From positions 1 to 58,928 of IMG/VR virus record IMGVR_UViG_3300025872_000063: a stretch of 58,928 bases of DNA. One strand, 5' to 3'. This stretch comes from a virus. The notes under the pieces were generated by a model that made no database searches, was not told the DNA's origin, and saw nothing but the letters and a program-made list of their open reading frames with translations. Shown here piece by piece: positions 19,739 to 26,831 of this stretch (the first letter of the stretch is position 1; every line of letters starts with the position of its first letter). Made by a program: the position numbers and the translations under genes.

Positions 19739-19874
19739 TTTTTGCGGAAAGAACATCCGGCTCGATCACTGCTTTTCCGTCAAAAAGAATTGTCAATAAC
19801 TCTGAAAGATCACTTGCAACATTGAAAGCTTGCATTGCTTTTGTTTCAAGATCTTTTACTAGATTTTCAATCAT
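19686..19874 (-). CDS. Small helical protein at end of leftward operon
   Basis: A 62-residue, wholly helical-looking protein (MIENLVKDLETKAMQAFNVASDLSELL...). Its ATG abuts the TAG of the preceding gene. Its last 53 nt are antisense to the WhiB gene end, so the two transcripts converge and overlap. Family unknown. Confidence 0.6.
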   Translation of the reverse strand: MIENLVKDLETKAMQAFNVASDLSELLTILFDGKAVIEPDVLSAKIKHSLASFQELKTAFLP

Positions 19875-20045
19875 CTAAATTTGCTTTCTTTTATTTAGAA
19901 AGTCTGCATAGGACCGTTTCGCGTCATTGCATCCGCACGAACAGTCCTCACCTTCCTGGATCCATGCGCAGTTGTACGCATGTCGAACCTGTTGAACGAG
20001 GATATTCAACATCTCGATGAGTTCTTGATCACTGTTTATCGACAT
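19875..20045 (-). CDS. Small Cys-rich protein
   Basis: A 56-residue protein (starts MSINSDQELIEML) with one helix followed by a compact CAWIQEGEDCSCGCND cluster of four Cys that could bind a metal. The start lies within the end of the nuclease gene and the stop directly touches the next start (TAGATGA). It is too short for many gene finders. Family unknown. Confidence 0.65.
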   Translation of the reverse strand: MSINSDQELIEMLNILVQQVRHAYNCAWIQEGEDCSCGCNDAKRSYADFLNKRKQI

Positions 20046-20451
20046 CTAGATCAATTATCTCCGGACGTGTTACACCACTTGGATTGTATTCTGTCGCGTT
20101 TCCAGACGAGATCATTAAATCATTGACGCAGACTTTGTCATCAAGATAGATCCATGCAAGATAACGTCCGTATTTTTCTGTCCGATCTTTTACAGTGTAT
20201 ACGATGCACTGTGAGCCAACCGGGAGGACTGATGATAAAAACTGTTTTGCGTTTTTTCCTTCCTGCGTTGACATTTCTGGGGCGTTTATTCCACCAAGAC
20301 GAAGTTTTATATCGTGCGTAAGTCTAGTAACCGCGTTAAACCCGAGATCGGTATCAATCAGGATTAGCCGCACGTTTACCGTATCGCCGTCAACTATCCT
20401 AAGAATTTCTCCTGGATAAATGTATTGTTTTATCTCTGCGCGCTGTAACAT
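20029..20451 (-). CDS. Staphylococcal-nuclease-like (SNc) nuclease
   Basis: A 140-residue thermonuclease-fold protein. Motifs fit the family: GEILRIVDGDTVNVRL, DIKLRLGGINAPEM (catalytic Arg and metal Asp/Glu) and VKDRTEKYGRYLAWIYLDD (second catalytic Arg), ending with NDLMISSGNATEYNPSG. No signal peptide is visible, so it acts inside the cell or in lysates; degradation of host nucleic acid or trimming of phage DNA are plausible. It overlaps the small Cys-rich gene downstream. Confidence 0.85.
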   Translation of the reverse strand: MLQRAEIKQYIYPGEILRIVDGDTVNVRLILIDTDLGFNAVTRLTHDIKLRLGGINAPEMSTQEGKNAKQFLSSVLPVGSQCIVYTVKDRTEKYGRYLAWIYLDDKVCVNDLMISSGNATEYNPSGVTRPEIIDLDVDKQ

Positions 20452-20542
20452 TATCTATAGCTTTCTGCCGTTTCTCGTCCTGCAGAAAAACTATAATTCG
20501 AACAATTGATGTGATGGCGCTCAATGAAAGCAGCAGAATCAT
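20396..20542 (-). CDS. Possible small membrane protein
   Basis: A 48-residue frame (MILLLSLSAITSIVRIIVFLQDEKRQK...) with one membrane segment followed by a basic tail. It fills the otherwise empty gap between the nuclease and the next gene and overlaps the nuclease start by 56 nt. The ribosome site is weak, so this is tentative. Confidence 0.3.
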
Positions 20543-20565
20543 TTTTACTTGCTTCTATAGTCTTT

Positions 20566-20784
20566 TCAGCGATGTTCTTCGTCAATAGATCTAGCTAGAG
20601 CGGCTAGATCCCGTCGAGTCTGATCAAGTGAAGCCTGCAGACCGACGATGACGCCGGCCGCTTCAATGAGCATATCTCTATCAAATTTTTCAGTTTCTGG
20701 ATAAAAAGTGCTTGCCATGTCAAGCAGTTGTTCAACAATGCTGCTATTGTTCACCAAAAAATCCACCATATAACTAGGGTCCAA
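20566..20784 (-). CDS. Small helical protein
   Basis: A 72-residue protein (MDPSYMVDFLVNNSSIVEQLL...) made of two amphipathic helices ending LDQTRRDLAALARSIDEEHR, with a coiled-coil look. Its start overlaps the end of the 34-residue membrane protein upstream, continuing the coupled chain. Family unknown. Confidence 0.6.
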   Translation of the reverse strand: MDPSYMVDFLVNNSSIVEQLLDMASTFYPETEKFDRDMLIEAAGVIVGLQASLDQTRRDLAALARSIDEEHR

Positions 20785-20855
20785 AATAAAAACCCAAACG
20801 GAATAGCGATACGCAGGGCGCTAAACACGTTGCCGTCATCGTTGTCATTAGCCAC
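20751..20855 (-). CDS. 34-residue membrane protein in coupled chain
   Basis: GTG at 20855 lies in the C-terminal codons of the preceding gene, whose GGAGGCC supplies the ribosome site. The product has an acidic start (VANDNDDGN) and one hydrophobic Trp/Phe-rich segment (FGFLFWTLVIWWIFW) ending at the stop. The small size and coupling argue for a real gene. Function unknown. Confidence 0.55.
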   Translation of the reverse strand: MANDNDDGNVFSALRIAIPFGFLFWTLVIWWIFW

Positions 20856-21114
20856 GGTCGGCCTCCGTTGCGTTGTATAGACCTTCGTACAGATCGTAAA
20901 GGCGACGGTTAGTCCACCTCAACTGCTCTATTTCATAGTTCAGCCGTTCGATATGGTCTGCGGCTTCAATGAGCGTGAGTGACAGACTGCTGTCTGATGG
21001 GCTTGTCAGCATCTCGCCGTCGTTGTAGAGCCTCCATTGATGGAGTCGGGTTACGATGTTGTCAGTCAGGGCTGAACTATACCTATTTTGGTATAGTTGT
21101 GCATCGTCAGCCAC
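20848..21114 (-). CDS. AADEIERLR-family protein (divergent member)
   Basis: An 88-residue member of the tandem family. GTG 21114 overlaps the stop of the upstream gene, giving VADDAQLYQ..., then TDNIVTRLHQW and IEAADHIERLNYEIEQLRW, and a C-terminus EADRG whose codons carry the GGAGGCC ribosome site of the next gene. A long charged coiled coil follows the core. Function unknown. Confidence 0.65.
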   Translation of the reverse strand: MADDAQLYQNRYSSALTDNIVTRLHQWRLYNDGEMLTSPSDSSLSLTLIEAADHIERLNYEIEQLRWTNRRLYDLYEGLYNATEADRG

Positions 21115-21355
21115 GGCGAGCCTCCTTGTAACGGTCAATCGCTGCATCAACCATGTTGTGGTACTTCGCGTCTGCCTCCGTTGTGTGGTGTTGCCCCCAC
21201 CAGTTACTCGTAACAAGAAGGGCCTGCTTCAACCATTCACTAGCGTCACGGAGCCGTTCGATCTCGTCGGCGGCTTCGTCCATGAGTTTCTGTTGCCAGA
21301 ACTCGGTGTACACGCCGTCTTTGACTCGCAGTCGGGTCACGATGTCGTCAGCCAC
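21107..21355 (-). CDS. AADEIERLR-family protein
   Basis: An 82-residue protein beginning VADDIVTRLR (GTG 21355) with core DEAADEIERLRDASEWLKQ and C-terminus YKEARRG. Its start sits in the last codons of the upstream gene. Both the N-terminal DDIVTRLR and the AADEIERLR helix are shared with neighbours, so these are tandem paralogues. It may form a coiled coil; function unknown. Confidence 0.7.
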   Translation of the reverse strand: MADDIVTRLRVKDGVYTEFWQQKLMDEAADEIERLRDASEWLKQALLVTSNWWGQHHTTEADAKYHNMVDAAIDRYKEARRG

Positions 21356-21551
21356 GACGGGCCTCCTCCCACGCACGCAGATGCGCTTCTGTCAGATCGT
21401 GATTGCGAACAGCCGCATGAAGCGCATCGCCAGCGACACGCAGCCGTTCGATCTCGTCGGCGCCAGCGGCGAGATCGTCATCTAGTTGATTGAGCCACGG
21501 ACTGTCATTGTCAATCCACCTACGCAGTCGGGTCACGATGTCGTCAGTCAC
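21348..21551 (-). CDS. AADEIERLR-family protein
   Basis: A 67-residue paralogue starting VTDDIVTRLRRW (GTG 21551) with GADEIERLRVAGDALHAAVRNHDLTEAHLRAWEEARRG. The last 30 residues are identical at the protein level to the gene at 22475, showing recent duplication. Translation is coupled at both ends. Function unknown. Confidence 0.7.
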   Translation of the reverse strand: MTDDIVTRLRRWIDNDSPWLNQLDDDLAAGADEIERLRVAGDALHAAVRNHDLTEAHLRAWEEARRG

Positions 21552-22482
21552 GGTCGGCCTCCTCGTCATCGGGATAGACGGGGCCGATGACGGTGCGCCA
21601 CGGTGTCGTCAGCAGGTCGTAGTGCTGTTGGGTGAACCCGTGACCGATCAGGTCACGAATGACAAGCCCTTGAGCGGCGGCCCAAGCGGCGGCCGGAGCG
21701 GCGTCCCAAGCGGCGTCCCAAGCGGCGGCCCGAGCGGCGGCCCAAGCGGCGTCCCAAGCGGCGTCCCGAGCGGCGGCCCAAGCGGCGGCCCGAGCGGCGG
21801 CCCAAGCGGCGTCCCGAGCGGCGTCCCAAGCGGCGGCCAACCGATTGATTTCGTCGGTTGTCAGCACTGCGGCACGGCGCACCAATGCAACGACCTGTTC
21901 CCACTGTGGGCCGAAGGTGTCCGCAAGATCGGCATCGGTCACCTCGATGCCTGCCACGATCAGGTCACGCACCTGCGCCCAACCGGTGTTGCTGTCGTCG
22001 TTCCAGTCGGTTCCCCAACCACGCAGTTGGGCAACCTGCTCAATCAAGTGGGCGTCGCCTGGTTGTGGCTGGCAACGACGAATCGCACCGTGCAAGCACA
22101 TGGCGGTGTCGTCACCCCACTTGCCTTGCACCCAGTGTTCACCGTCGGTGCCGAGCAGGCTGAGCAGTTCGTTTGTGTCGATTTTGATGCTCATTGTGTT
22201 TCCTTCGTTTAGATCGTCAGCCACGGTGGTCGTCGCGGCTGCCGCGTTCGCAGGTGTTGCTGCGACGCGCAGCCGGGCGGCCCGTTGAGCGCGGCGCACA
22301 CCGGCCGCTGCGGCTTCACCACCGGTCTTTCGAGCCTGATGCAATGCCTCGCGATACGCGGCATCATCGAGCACCGGGCCTGCCATCTCAGCAGCCTCCG
22401 CCAGTCGGTCGGCACTCGCTCGGCCGTCGGCGGCATCGGGGTGGTTGAGCGCCAGCAGTCGGGTCACGATGTCGTCAGCCAC
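21544..22482 (-). CDS. AADEIERLR-chain protein with Ala-Trp four-residue repeat
   Basis: A 312-residue frame starting VADDIVTRL (GTG 22482). An internal ATG at 22194 (MSIKIDTNELLSLLG) has a much better ribosome site (GAAGGA), so a separate 216-residue product is likely. The middle (EHWVQGKWGDDTAMCLHGAIR, then TDWNDDSNTGWAQV) resembles small phage proteins of unknown role. From about 21840 to 21662 it has a low-complexity helix of four-residue units, [W/R][D/A]AA, placing Trp/Arg on one face. The C-terminus (LVIRDLIGHGFTQQHYDLLTTPWR) is globular and ends EADRD over the next gene start. Confidence 0.65.
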   Translation of the reverse strand: MADDIVTRLLALNHPDAADGRASADRLAEAAEMAGPVLDDAAYREALHQARKTGGEAAAAGVRRAQRAARLRVAATPANAAAATTTVADDLNEGNTMSIKIDTNELLSLLGTDGEHWVQGKWGDDTAMCLHGAIRRCQPQPGDAHLIEQVAQLRGWGTDWNDDSNTGWAQVRDLIVAGIEVTDADLADTFGPQWEQVVALVRRAAVLTTDEINRLAAAWDAARDAAWAAARAAAWAAARDAAWDAAWAAARAAAWDAAWDAAPAAAWAAAQGLVIRDLIGHGFTQQHYDLLTTPWRTVIGPVYPDDEEADRD

Positions 22483-22666
22483 GACGGGCCTCCTCCCACG
22501 CACGCAGATGCGCTTCTGTCAGATCGTGATTGCGAACAGCCGCATGAAGCGCATCGCCAGCGACACGCAGCCGTTCGATCTCGTCGGCGGCTTCCCGCAG
22601 TTTCGGGCCAGCCGCGCCAACAAACTGAGAGATTGCTTGCAAATCGTTTACGATGTCATCAGCCAC
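22475..22666 (-). CDS. AADEIERLR-family protein
   Basis: A 63-residue paralogue (VADDIVNDLQAI..., GTG 22666) with LREAADEIERLRVAGDALHAAVRNHD and C-terminus WEEARRG. The DNA for the last third matches the 21348 gene almost exactly. Start and stop both overlap neighbours by 8 nt. Function unknown. Confidence 0.7.
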   Translation of the reverse strand: MADDIVNDLQAISQFVGAAGPKLREAADEIERLRVAGDALHAAVRNHDLTEAHLRAWEEARRG

Positions 22667-22874
22667 GGCGGGCCTCCTCGCTCGTGCCAGTTTCGCCGTT
22701 TAGGTACTTGCTGGATTGCGCAAGAAGATCAGAGATATGTTTACCAAACACTTCTTCTTCGTGTCGTGCACGTGCCGTGGCTAGCGCTTCTAGCGCCTGA
22801 AGAAGCAGGTTCTGCAGTTCTTCAATTCGCAGAAGAAGTCGACCTGTCGTTTCGTTGTCCGAGTACGCCATCAT
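22659..22874 (-). CDS. Coiled-coil protein in coupled chain
   Basis: A 71-residue protein (MMAYSDNETTGRLLLRIEELQ...) dominated by a helix LLLQALEALATARARHEEEVF and ending TSEEARRG, the same tail as the AADEIERLR proteins. The tail codons supply the ribosome site and start of the next gene. It is probably a more distant chain member. Function unknown. Confidence 0.6.
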   Translation of the reverse strand: MMAYSDNETTGRLLLRIEELQNLLLQALEALATARARHEEEVFGKHISDLLAQSSKYLNGETGTSEEARRG

Positions 22875-23047
22875 TTTTCCGTTTCGTCAAAAAGTTTTCT
22901 AAGTTCGTCCATGAATTCATCGATGCCGTCAGGGTCAAACTGCGCCTGCTCTGGCGGGTTGTCCATCGCGAGCTTCAAGAGCAGAACCGCCGCAAGAACG
23001 CCAAACGCGATAAATGACATGACCATAGCGATAACGGCCGGTCTCAT
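22871..23047 (-). CDS. Small single-pass membrane protein
   Basis: A 58-residue protein (starts MRPAVIAMVMSFIAFGVLA) with one N-terminal membrane segment and an acidic tail (FDPDGIDEFMDELRKLFDE). ATG 23047 overlaps the end of the upstream gene, and its TGA overlaps the next ATG. Function unknown. Confidence 0.6.
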   Translation of the reverse strand: MRPAVIAMVMSFIAFGVLAAVLLLKLAMDNPPEQAQFDPDGIDEFMDELRKLFDETEK

Positions 23048-23292
23048 CGCGGCGTACCAGTCTTGCGTCGGCTCGGGCGCTTTGTGCGTTCTGCGGCGAG
23101 CAGAGCGTCAGCGTACTCGAGCGCGGCGCGTAGTTCCCTGATCTCAGACGAGATGTCGCGAAGAAACTGCGGGTAAAACTGGATCTCTATCGCCTTTTTC
23201 TCTAGTATCTCGGCAAAAAGGTCGAGGGTGTCTTCTATAGACACCTCTTCTTCGTTATCGGTGAACGGTGTTACTTCTGGGGGAAGGTTCAC
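23044..23292 (-). CDS. Small helical protein
   Basis: An 82-residue protein with an acidic N-terminus (EEVSIEDTLDLFAEILE), a central helix DISSEIRELRAALEYADALLAAE related in style to the AADEIERLR segment, and a very basic end. Its ATG overlaps the TGA of the helix-turn-helix gene upstream (ATGA). Function unknown. Confidence 0.6.
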   Translation of the reverse strand: MNLPPEVTPFTDNEEEVSIEDTLDLFAEILEKKAIEIQFYPQFLRDISSEIRELRAALEYADALLAAERTKRPSRRKTGTPR

Positions 23293-23777
23293 AGCTGTGC
23301 TCCTGTCGTGCGCTTTTCGTGGCTCTGGACACCGTAGTACAGCGGTGCCGCGTTGGAAATGCCAAGCTGGCGGGCAAGCATGTTCATCGGGATGCCCTGA
23401 GTGAACTCGGCGTGCAACTGTCGGTGATATTCGCCGGTGCTGATGTCGCGTGCGATCTTGACACGGGCGGCGGCGGCCTCAACGTCTGCAACGCTGATCG
23501 TGCCCTTCGGCAGACGGACACGTCGAACAGACGGAATGTCGGACGTGAACAGCCGGCGTCGAAGGCCAGAATACGCAACACCGAGCCTGTTTGCGAGGTC
23601 GGTCAGGCTGCCTCCTCGAGCGTGGAACTCGACGAGCAGACGGGTGTACTCGCGGCTGGCAACATGGTTTGGCGTGTCCTGGTCCTTAGGACCGAACGCG
23701 CGGCGGGCGAGCGGAAGCAGCTCGATCATCTTTTCGCTGTATTCTTCAAGCAGTTCCGTATTATTGGTGTCGTTCAT
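23289..23777 (-). CDS. Helix-turn-helix DNA-binding protein
   Basis: A 162-residue protein starting at ATG 23777 with CAGGAGAAAC upstream. Two HTH-like units are visible: GGSLTDLANRLGVAYSGLRRRL and FTQGIPMNMLARQLGISNAAPLYYGV, separated by a VRLPKGTISVADVEAAAARV linker. It is the first gene of the leftward coupled chain, behind a CTGAG-N5-TATATT promoter, so it may control that chain or the promoter family. Confidence 0.7.
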   Translation of the reverse strand: MNDTNNTELLEEYSEKMIELLPLARRAFGPKDQDTPNHVASREYTRLLVEFHARGGSLTDLANRLGVAYSGLRRRLFTSDIPSVRRVRLPKGTISVADVEAAAARVKIARDISTGEYHRQLHAEFTQGIPMNMLARQLGISNAAPLYYGVQSHEKRTTGAQL

Positions 23778-23819
23778 GTTTCTCCTGTGTTGTGACGCGT
23801 GTACCGCATCAGTGGTTAT

Positions 23820-23835
23820 AATATATCCCACTCAG
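23820..23835 (-). promoter_or_regulatory. CTGAG-N5-TATATT promoter of the leftward chain
   Basis: Read on the minus strand, CTGAG (23835-23831) is followed by exactly 5 nt and TATATT (23825-23820). This is the same arrangement as the promoter family of the 30-47 kb island, ahead of the gene starting at 23777. Confidence 0.6.
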
Positions 23836-23887
23836 AAAAAAGATGACACGGACGAATAATTTTTCCGCCGAAGACGGTCCGGGTGTG

Positions 23888-23909
23888 AAAATTCAGCGGC
23901 AGTTATTAA
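23888..23909. repeat. Copy of the TTCAGCGGCAGTTATT motif
   Basis: One of four dispersed copies (others at 11161-11180, 11417-11437 and 14454-14473), all in intergenic DNA near gene starts. A shared protein-binding site is inferred. Confidence 0.45.
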
Positions 23910-23940
23910 AGACGAGGCGGAGGCGGAAGAAGAGGGGGGA

Positions 23941-24183
23941 CTAATCCAGGTCCTGATCTTGAGGAAGAGGTGTGTGTAGCCAGGCGATGTCCCTGCAACG
24001 GACCGTCACGTATGAGGCCACGTCGATGATATCTTCAACCAGGCACAGAAGCTCCCAGCGGAACTCTACGTCTGTCTCGTTTTCTAGGTCGTCAAGCGTG
24101 TGAGCTACCGTACCGAGAGTGTGCATGACAGAGCTCAGACGGCGAAGAGTGTGGTCCTTTGACGAAGCGTTGATGATCGACAT
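23941..24183 (-). CDS. Small helical protein with leaderless start
   Basis: An 80-residue protein (MSIINASSKDHTLRRLSSVMHTLG...), mostly helical with acidic centre and ELLCLVEDIIDVASYVTVRCRDIAWLH. On the minus strand TAGAAT stands exactly 6 nt before the ATG, as in leaderless transcripts. Family unknown. Confidence 0.65.
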   Translation of the reverse strand: MSIINASSKDHTLRRLSSVMHTLGTVAHTLDDLENETDVEFRWELLCLVEDIIDVASYVTVRCRDIAWLHTPLPQDQDLD

Positions 24184-24664
24184 ATAGACATTCTACACAC
24201 GATTCTTGAGGTAAGTATTAGCAGAAATAAGGTACAATTTCTGGGGCGAATCACGAGAAGGTTGGAGGGGCCGCCGCTGAAATTGTACAGTAGAGCACTG
24301 CCGGCAGGTGAGCTAAACCGCGATTTCTGCCTCAAAAGAGGATTGATGCCGCGAGAAGAGACAAAAATGCAGAAACTGTCACGAAAAAATACTAAGAGAC
24401 TTTTCATCACCTCATCACGTGAATTGTCTAAGTGCGCCTCAGAATGTAATACACAAAATATAAATATCAACTAATAAGAGTATACGCGTATACGCGTACG
24501 CATACGGCTTATACCAGAAATAGTTTGCATTTAAATTACGTGTATAGTTGAAGGTTTTTAATTGAAGAAAAAAGTCTACATTTGAGTGACTATTGTGTAT
24601 AGTCTCCAGAAAACCTGGTACAATTCGTTTCACCTGCCAAAGACCGTAGAAAAACTGGTACAGT
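24184..24664. other. Intergenic region with palindrome
   Basis: About 480 bases with no convincing gene. It holds a 14-bp perfect palindrome GTATACGCGTATAC (24480-24493) and two near-repeats of a CTGGTACA[A/G]T element (24615 and 24653) just before the next gene. A weak 42-codon frame (ATG 24346, AGAGGA upstream) is present but unsupported. Probable operator and promoter region. Confidence 0.35.
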
Positions 24665-25159
24665 ATGTCAGATCAAGAAGACGTGAACACGTCAGCTCTC
24701 GAGGCGCTCGCAGCGATAGGTATCACGCAAAGAGAGATTGAAGAAACGCTCGAGGCGTTGCAAGAATCGAGGTCCGTTCGAGACGACTACGACCCAAGAA
24801 TCTGTCTCTGCGGACACGCCGTCAAGCGGCACACCTCTGCAAACGGCTACGTGTACTGCAAGCCGAGCAAGATGTCGTGCCCGTGCAAAACCGTTAGACC
24901 AGTTCTCGAAGTTCAAGACATCAGAAAGTTTCTGAGAAAGACAACCGGCGCAGGACCTCTTCACGCACTCTCGCTCGGGATCGCCTCTCATGTACTCGAA
25001 AACAAATCAGTCAAGTGGATCGTTGATCTTGTCTGCGACAGATGCGGTGACACACAATCTCCAGTGACTCCCGTCCCTGTAACCCAGAGAGGCCACGCGG
25101 CTCCTCGAGCCACCGGCTACGACGCGCTGCTCTGCACCAAGTGTAGAACGGAAATTTAA
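24665..25159 (+). CDS. Cys-rich zinc-binding protein
   Basis: A 164-residue protein. An N-terminal helix (ALEALAAIGITQREIEETLEAL) precedes a first Cys/His cluster (ICLCGHAVKRH...VYCKPSKMSCPCKT), a central helix, then a second zinc ribbon (LVCDRCGDTQ...ALLCTKCRTEI). CxC/CxxC spacing suggests two zinc sites. ATG is almost on top of a GGTACAGT -10-like element, so little or no leader is expected. I do not recognise a named family. Confidence 0.7.
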   Translation: MSDQEDVNTSALEALAAIGITQREIEETLEALQESRSVRDDYDPRICLCGHAVKRHTSANGYVYCKPSKMSCPCKTVRPVLEVQDIRKFLRKTTGAGPLHALSLGIASHVLENKSVKWIVDLVCDRCGDTQSPVTPVPVTQRGHAAPRATGYDALLCTKCRTEI

Positions 25160-25229
25160 ATGCTTGTCGGTCTGATTTTTAGCGTCACCATGATTTATAT
25201 TGTCGTATCCGTACTATCTAGGAAGCGCG

Positions 25230-25886
25230 ATGACTGAGCACTATAATGTAGCAATAGCGACGCCCGGAAGATCGTTTCACGCAGAATATGTCAAGAGCCT
25301 TGTCAATACCTGCAGAGAACTTTCAAGACTCGGAATCACGTATACGTTTCTCAACCGGTACAGTTCGTTCGTGGCTAGCGCACGGGAGATGACCGCGACT
25401 GACAGCGGTACGCACAGTTTTCACACAAATAAGATCGCCGAGGGACGGTTCACCTGCGACAAGATCTTTTGGATCGATTCTGACATCGACTGGCAGCCAA
25501 AGGATTTCTTGGAATTGTATTATTCGAACGAGGACATAATCTCGGGGCTCTATGCTTTGGACGCCGCTGGACTTGTCGCAGCAAATATAATAGATGAGAA
25601 CGGGCTGATGAAAAGTGTTGACTATAGATACTTCATCCTTGACGCTGACCCGGTCTCCGTTGGAGGAGTTGGATTTGGATTTGTCTGCGTCAAAGCCTCT
25701 GTTTGGGAAAGTATTCCGCAACCTTGGTTCTTGATTGTTCGTGCTCCTTTTGGCGAGAACAAGACCATGGTCAACGTTAGTGAAGACTACTCCTGGTGCG
25801 CTCGAGCACGGCACGCTGGATTTGATGTCAAGGTTCACCCACTCGTAAAAGTCAATCATCACAAAGAAGTAGTGTATAGAGTATGA
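25230..25886 (+). CDS. Glycosyltransferase (GT-A fold)
   Basis: A 218-residue enzyme; ATG 25230 follows AGGAAG, while a longer TTG frame lacks support. Motifs: YNVAIATPGRSFHAEYVKSL (nucleotide-binding strand), KIFWIDSDIDWQPKDFLELY (DxD metal site), IISGLYALDAAG, GGVGFGFVCVKASVWE and VSEDYSWCARARHAGFDVKVHP (catalytic E-D). This layout is common in phage glycosyltransferases that decorate DNA or virion proteins. Overlaps the next small gene (ATGA). Confidence 0.8.
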   Translation: MTEHYNVAIATPGRSFHAEYVKSLVNTCRELSRLGITYTFLNRYSSFVASAREMTATDSGTHSFHTNKIAEGRFTCDKIFWIDSDIDWQPKDFLELYYSNEDIISGLYALDAAGLVAANIIDENGLMKSVDYRYFILDADPVSVGGVGFGFVCVKASVWESIPQPWFLIVRAPFGENKTMVNVSEDYSWCARARHAGFDVKVHPLVKVNHHKEVVYRV

Positions 25887-26092
25887 CTGAAATGAACATT
25901 CCATTTGGAGCTACTGATGAAACAAATGTTCCACTTGAAGTATGGAAACGAGTCGTAGAGCAACGATTGGTAGACATGATCAAGGACTGGGAAAGACGTG
26001 TTCCACAAGATGAAGATGACACGCTGTACACACTCGCTCTCAGACGGGCAGTTGACGTTGTTCGCGGAATACCAGTCGATCTAGGACTTTGA
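25883..26092 (+). CDS. Small acidic protein coupled to glycosyltransferase
   Basis: A 69-residue protein starting in the glycosyltransferase stop (ATGA). It has a central helix (PLEVWKRVVEQRLVDMIKDWERRVP) and a second helix (TLYTLALRRAVDVVRGI). Function unknown; coupling suggests a partner role. Three tRNA genes follow within 10 nt. Confidence 0.65.
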   Translation: MTEMNIPFGATDETNVPLEVWKRVVEQRLVDMIKDWERRVPQDEDDTLYTLALRRAVDVVRGIPVDLGL

Positions 26093-26099
26093 TCTCAAC

Positions 26100-26171
26100 G
26101 CCCTCGTCGTCTACTGGTTAGGACGCGATTCTTATAAAGTCGCTAAGGTGGTTCAATTCCACCCGAGGGCA
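26100..26171 (+). tRNA. tRNA-Ile (anticodon TAT)
   Basis: Acceptor GCCCTCG / CGAGGGC, anticodon stem CGATT / AGTCG with loop CTTATAA (anticodon TAT, reading AUA) and T-arm GGTGG-TTCAATT-CCACC. CCA is not encoded. AUA is rare in high-GC hosts, so it may compensate for codon bias. Confidence 0.85.
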
Positions 26172-26178
26172 CTAACAC

Positions 26179-26251
26179 GCCTCGGTAGCTCAATGGATAG
26201 AGCGTCGGGTTTCTACCCCGCCGGTTGGGAGTTCGAGTCTCTCCCGAGGCA
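26179..26251 (+). tRNA. tRNA-Arg (anticodon TCT)
   Basis: Acceptor GCCTCGG / CCGAGGC, D-arm GCTC-AATGGATA-GAGC, anticodon loop TTTCTAC (anticodon TCT, reading AGA) and T-arm GGGAG-TTCGAGT-CTCTC. CCA is not encoded. AGA is another codon rare in high-GC Actinobacteria. Confidence 0.88.
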
Positions 26252-26255
26252 CTTT

Positions 26256-26330
26256 GCCGGATTAGCTCAGTGGCAGAGCAACCGCCTTGTAAGCGGTTGG
26301 TCACAGGTTCGAATCCTGTATCCGGCTCCA
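26256..26330 (+). tRNA. tRNA-Thr (anticodon TGT)
   Basis: Acceptor GCCGGAT / ATCCGGC, D-arm GCTC / GAGC, anticodon stem ACCGC / GCGGT with loop CTTGTAA (anticodon TGT, reading ACA), T-arm ACAGG-TTCGAAT-CCTGT. Unlike the other two it encodes CCA at its 3' end. Confidence 0.9.
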
Positions 26331-26354
26331 CTAAGAACAAGGTTAGGAGAGTAC

Positions 26355-26804
26355 ATGCGTATAGCAAAGAACAAGAAACGGATCGTCAGTAGGGCACTTT
26401 TCGCGCTCGCTGCTGTTTCCGCAGTTTCTTCCTGCGGGACGGAAAAGATCGTTGTTGTTGCTCCAACAGCTCCGCCAACTGTTGCTACAACAGTTCGTGC
26501 GACAACAACAACTGAAGCGGCGCCTCCCACAACTGTCTACGTTTCAATTGAGGAAGAATTTCTTCAATCTGTTAAGCGAGAGACGAGCCTAGAGTATCGT
26601 CTCTCAGACGAACAAATGATTGAAATTGCGCGTCTAATGTGTGATTCTTTTTCATCTGGATCGTCGCTTTCTGACGTCGTAACCATGATTACGAACGCCG
26701 CTAATGCGACCGGTCTTACTCAGAATCAACTATTAGATCTTGGGACTCTTATCGGTTCTGGTGTCGCGTACTTCTGCCCAGAAAACGGGTACCTTCTCCA
26801 GTGA
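26355..26804 (+). CDS. DUF732-like lipoprotein
   Basis: A 149-residue exported protein; ATG 26355 follows TTAGGAGA. It has a basic start, a hydrophobic signal and a lipobox-like VSSC (Cys about 27), then a Thr/Pro linker (TTVRATTTTEAAPPTT) and a helical domain with two Cys (ARLMCDSF ... GVAYFCPENG), typical of the DUF732 family of mycobacteria and their phages. A surface role such as superinfection exclusion is possible but unproven. Confidence 0.75.
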   Translation: MRIAKNKKRIVSRALFALAAVSAVSSCGTEKIVVVAPTAPPTVATTVRATTTTEAAPPTTVYVSIEEEFLQSVKRETSLEYRLSDEQMIEIARLMCDSFSSGSSLSDVVTMITNAANATGLTQNQLLDLGTLIGSGVAYFCPENGYLLQ

Positions 26805-26806
26805 TT

Positions 26807-26831
26807 AGTACTGCTGTTAGAGCAGTGCTTA
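26807..26831 (+). terminator. Hairpin after DUF732-like gene
   Basis: AGTACTGCT and AGCAGTGCT flank a 5-nt loop directly after the stop. There is little T-run, so it may be a processing or weak termination site. The rest of the gap to 27028 holds an extended -10 element (TGTGATATTG near 26988) and no gene. Confidence 0.5.

Noticed and set aside
21490-22212. Plus-strand frame with GGPSGVPSG repeats
   Set aside because: It is the antisense of the Ala-Trp/Arg repeat; the minus-strand gene is part of a coupled operon with paralogues.
24262-24474. 70-codon frame in the 24.2-24.7 kb gap
   Set aside because: Its composition changes along its length and its first ATG has no ribosome site; a shorter internal start at 24346 remains only a weak possibility.
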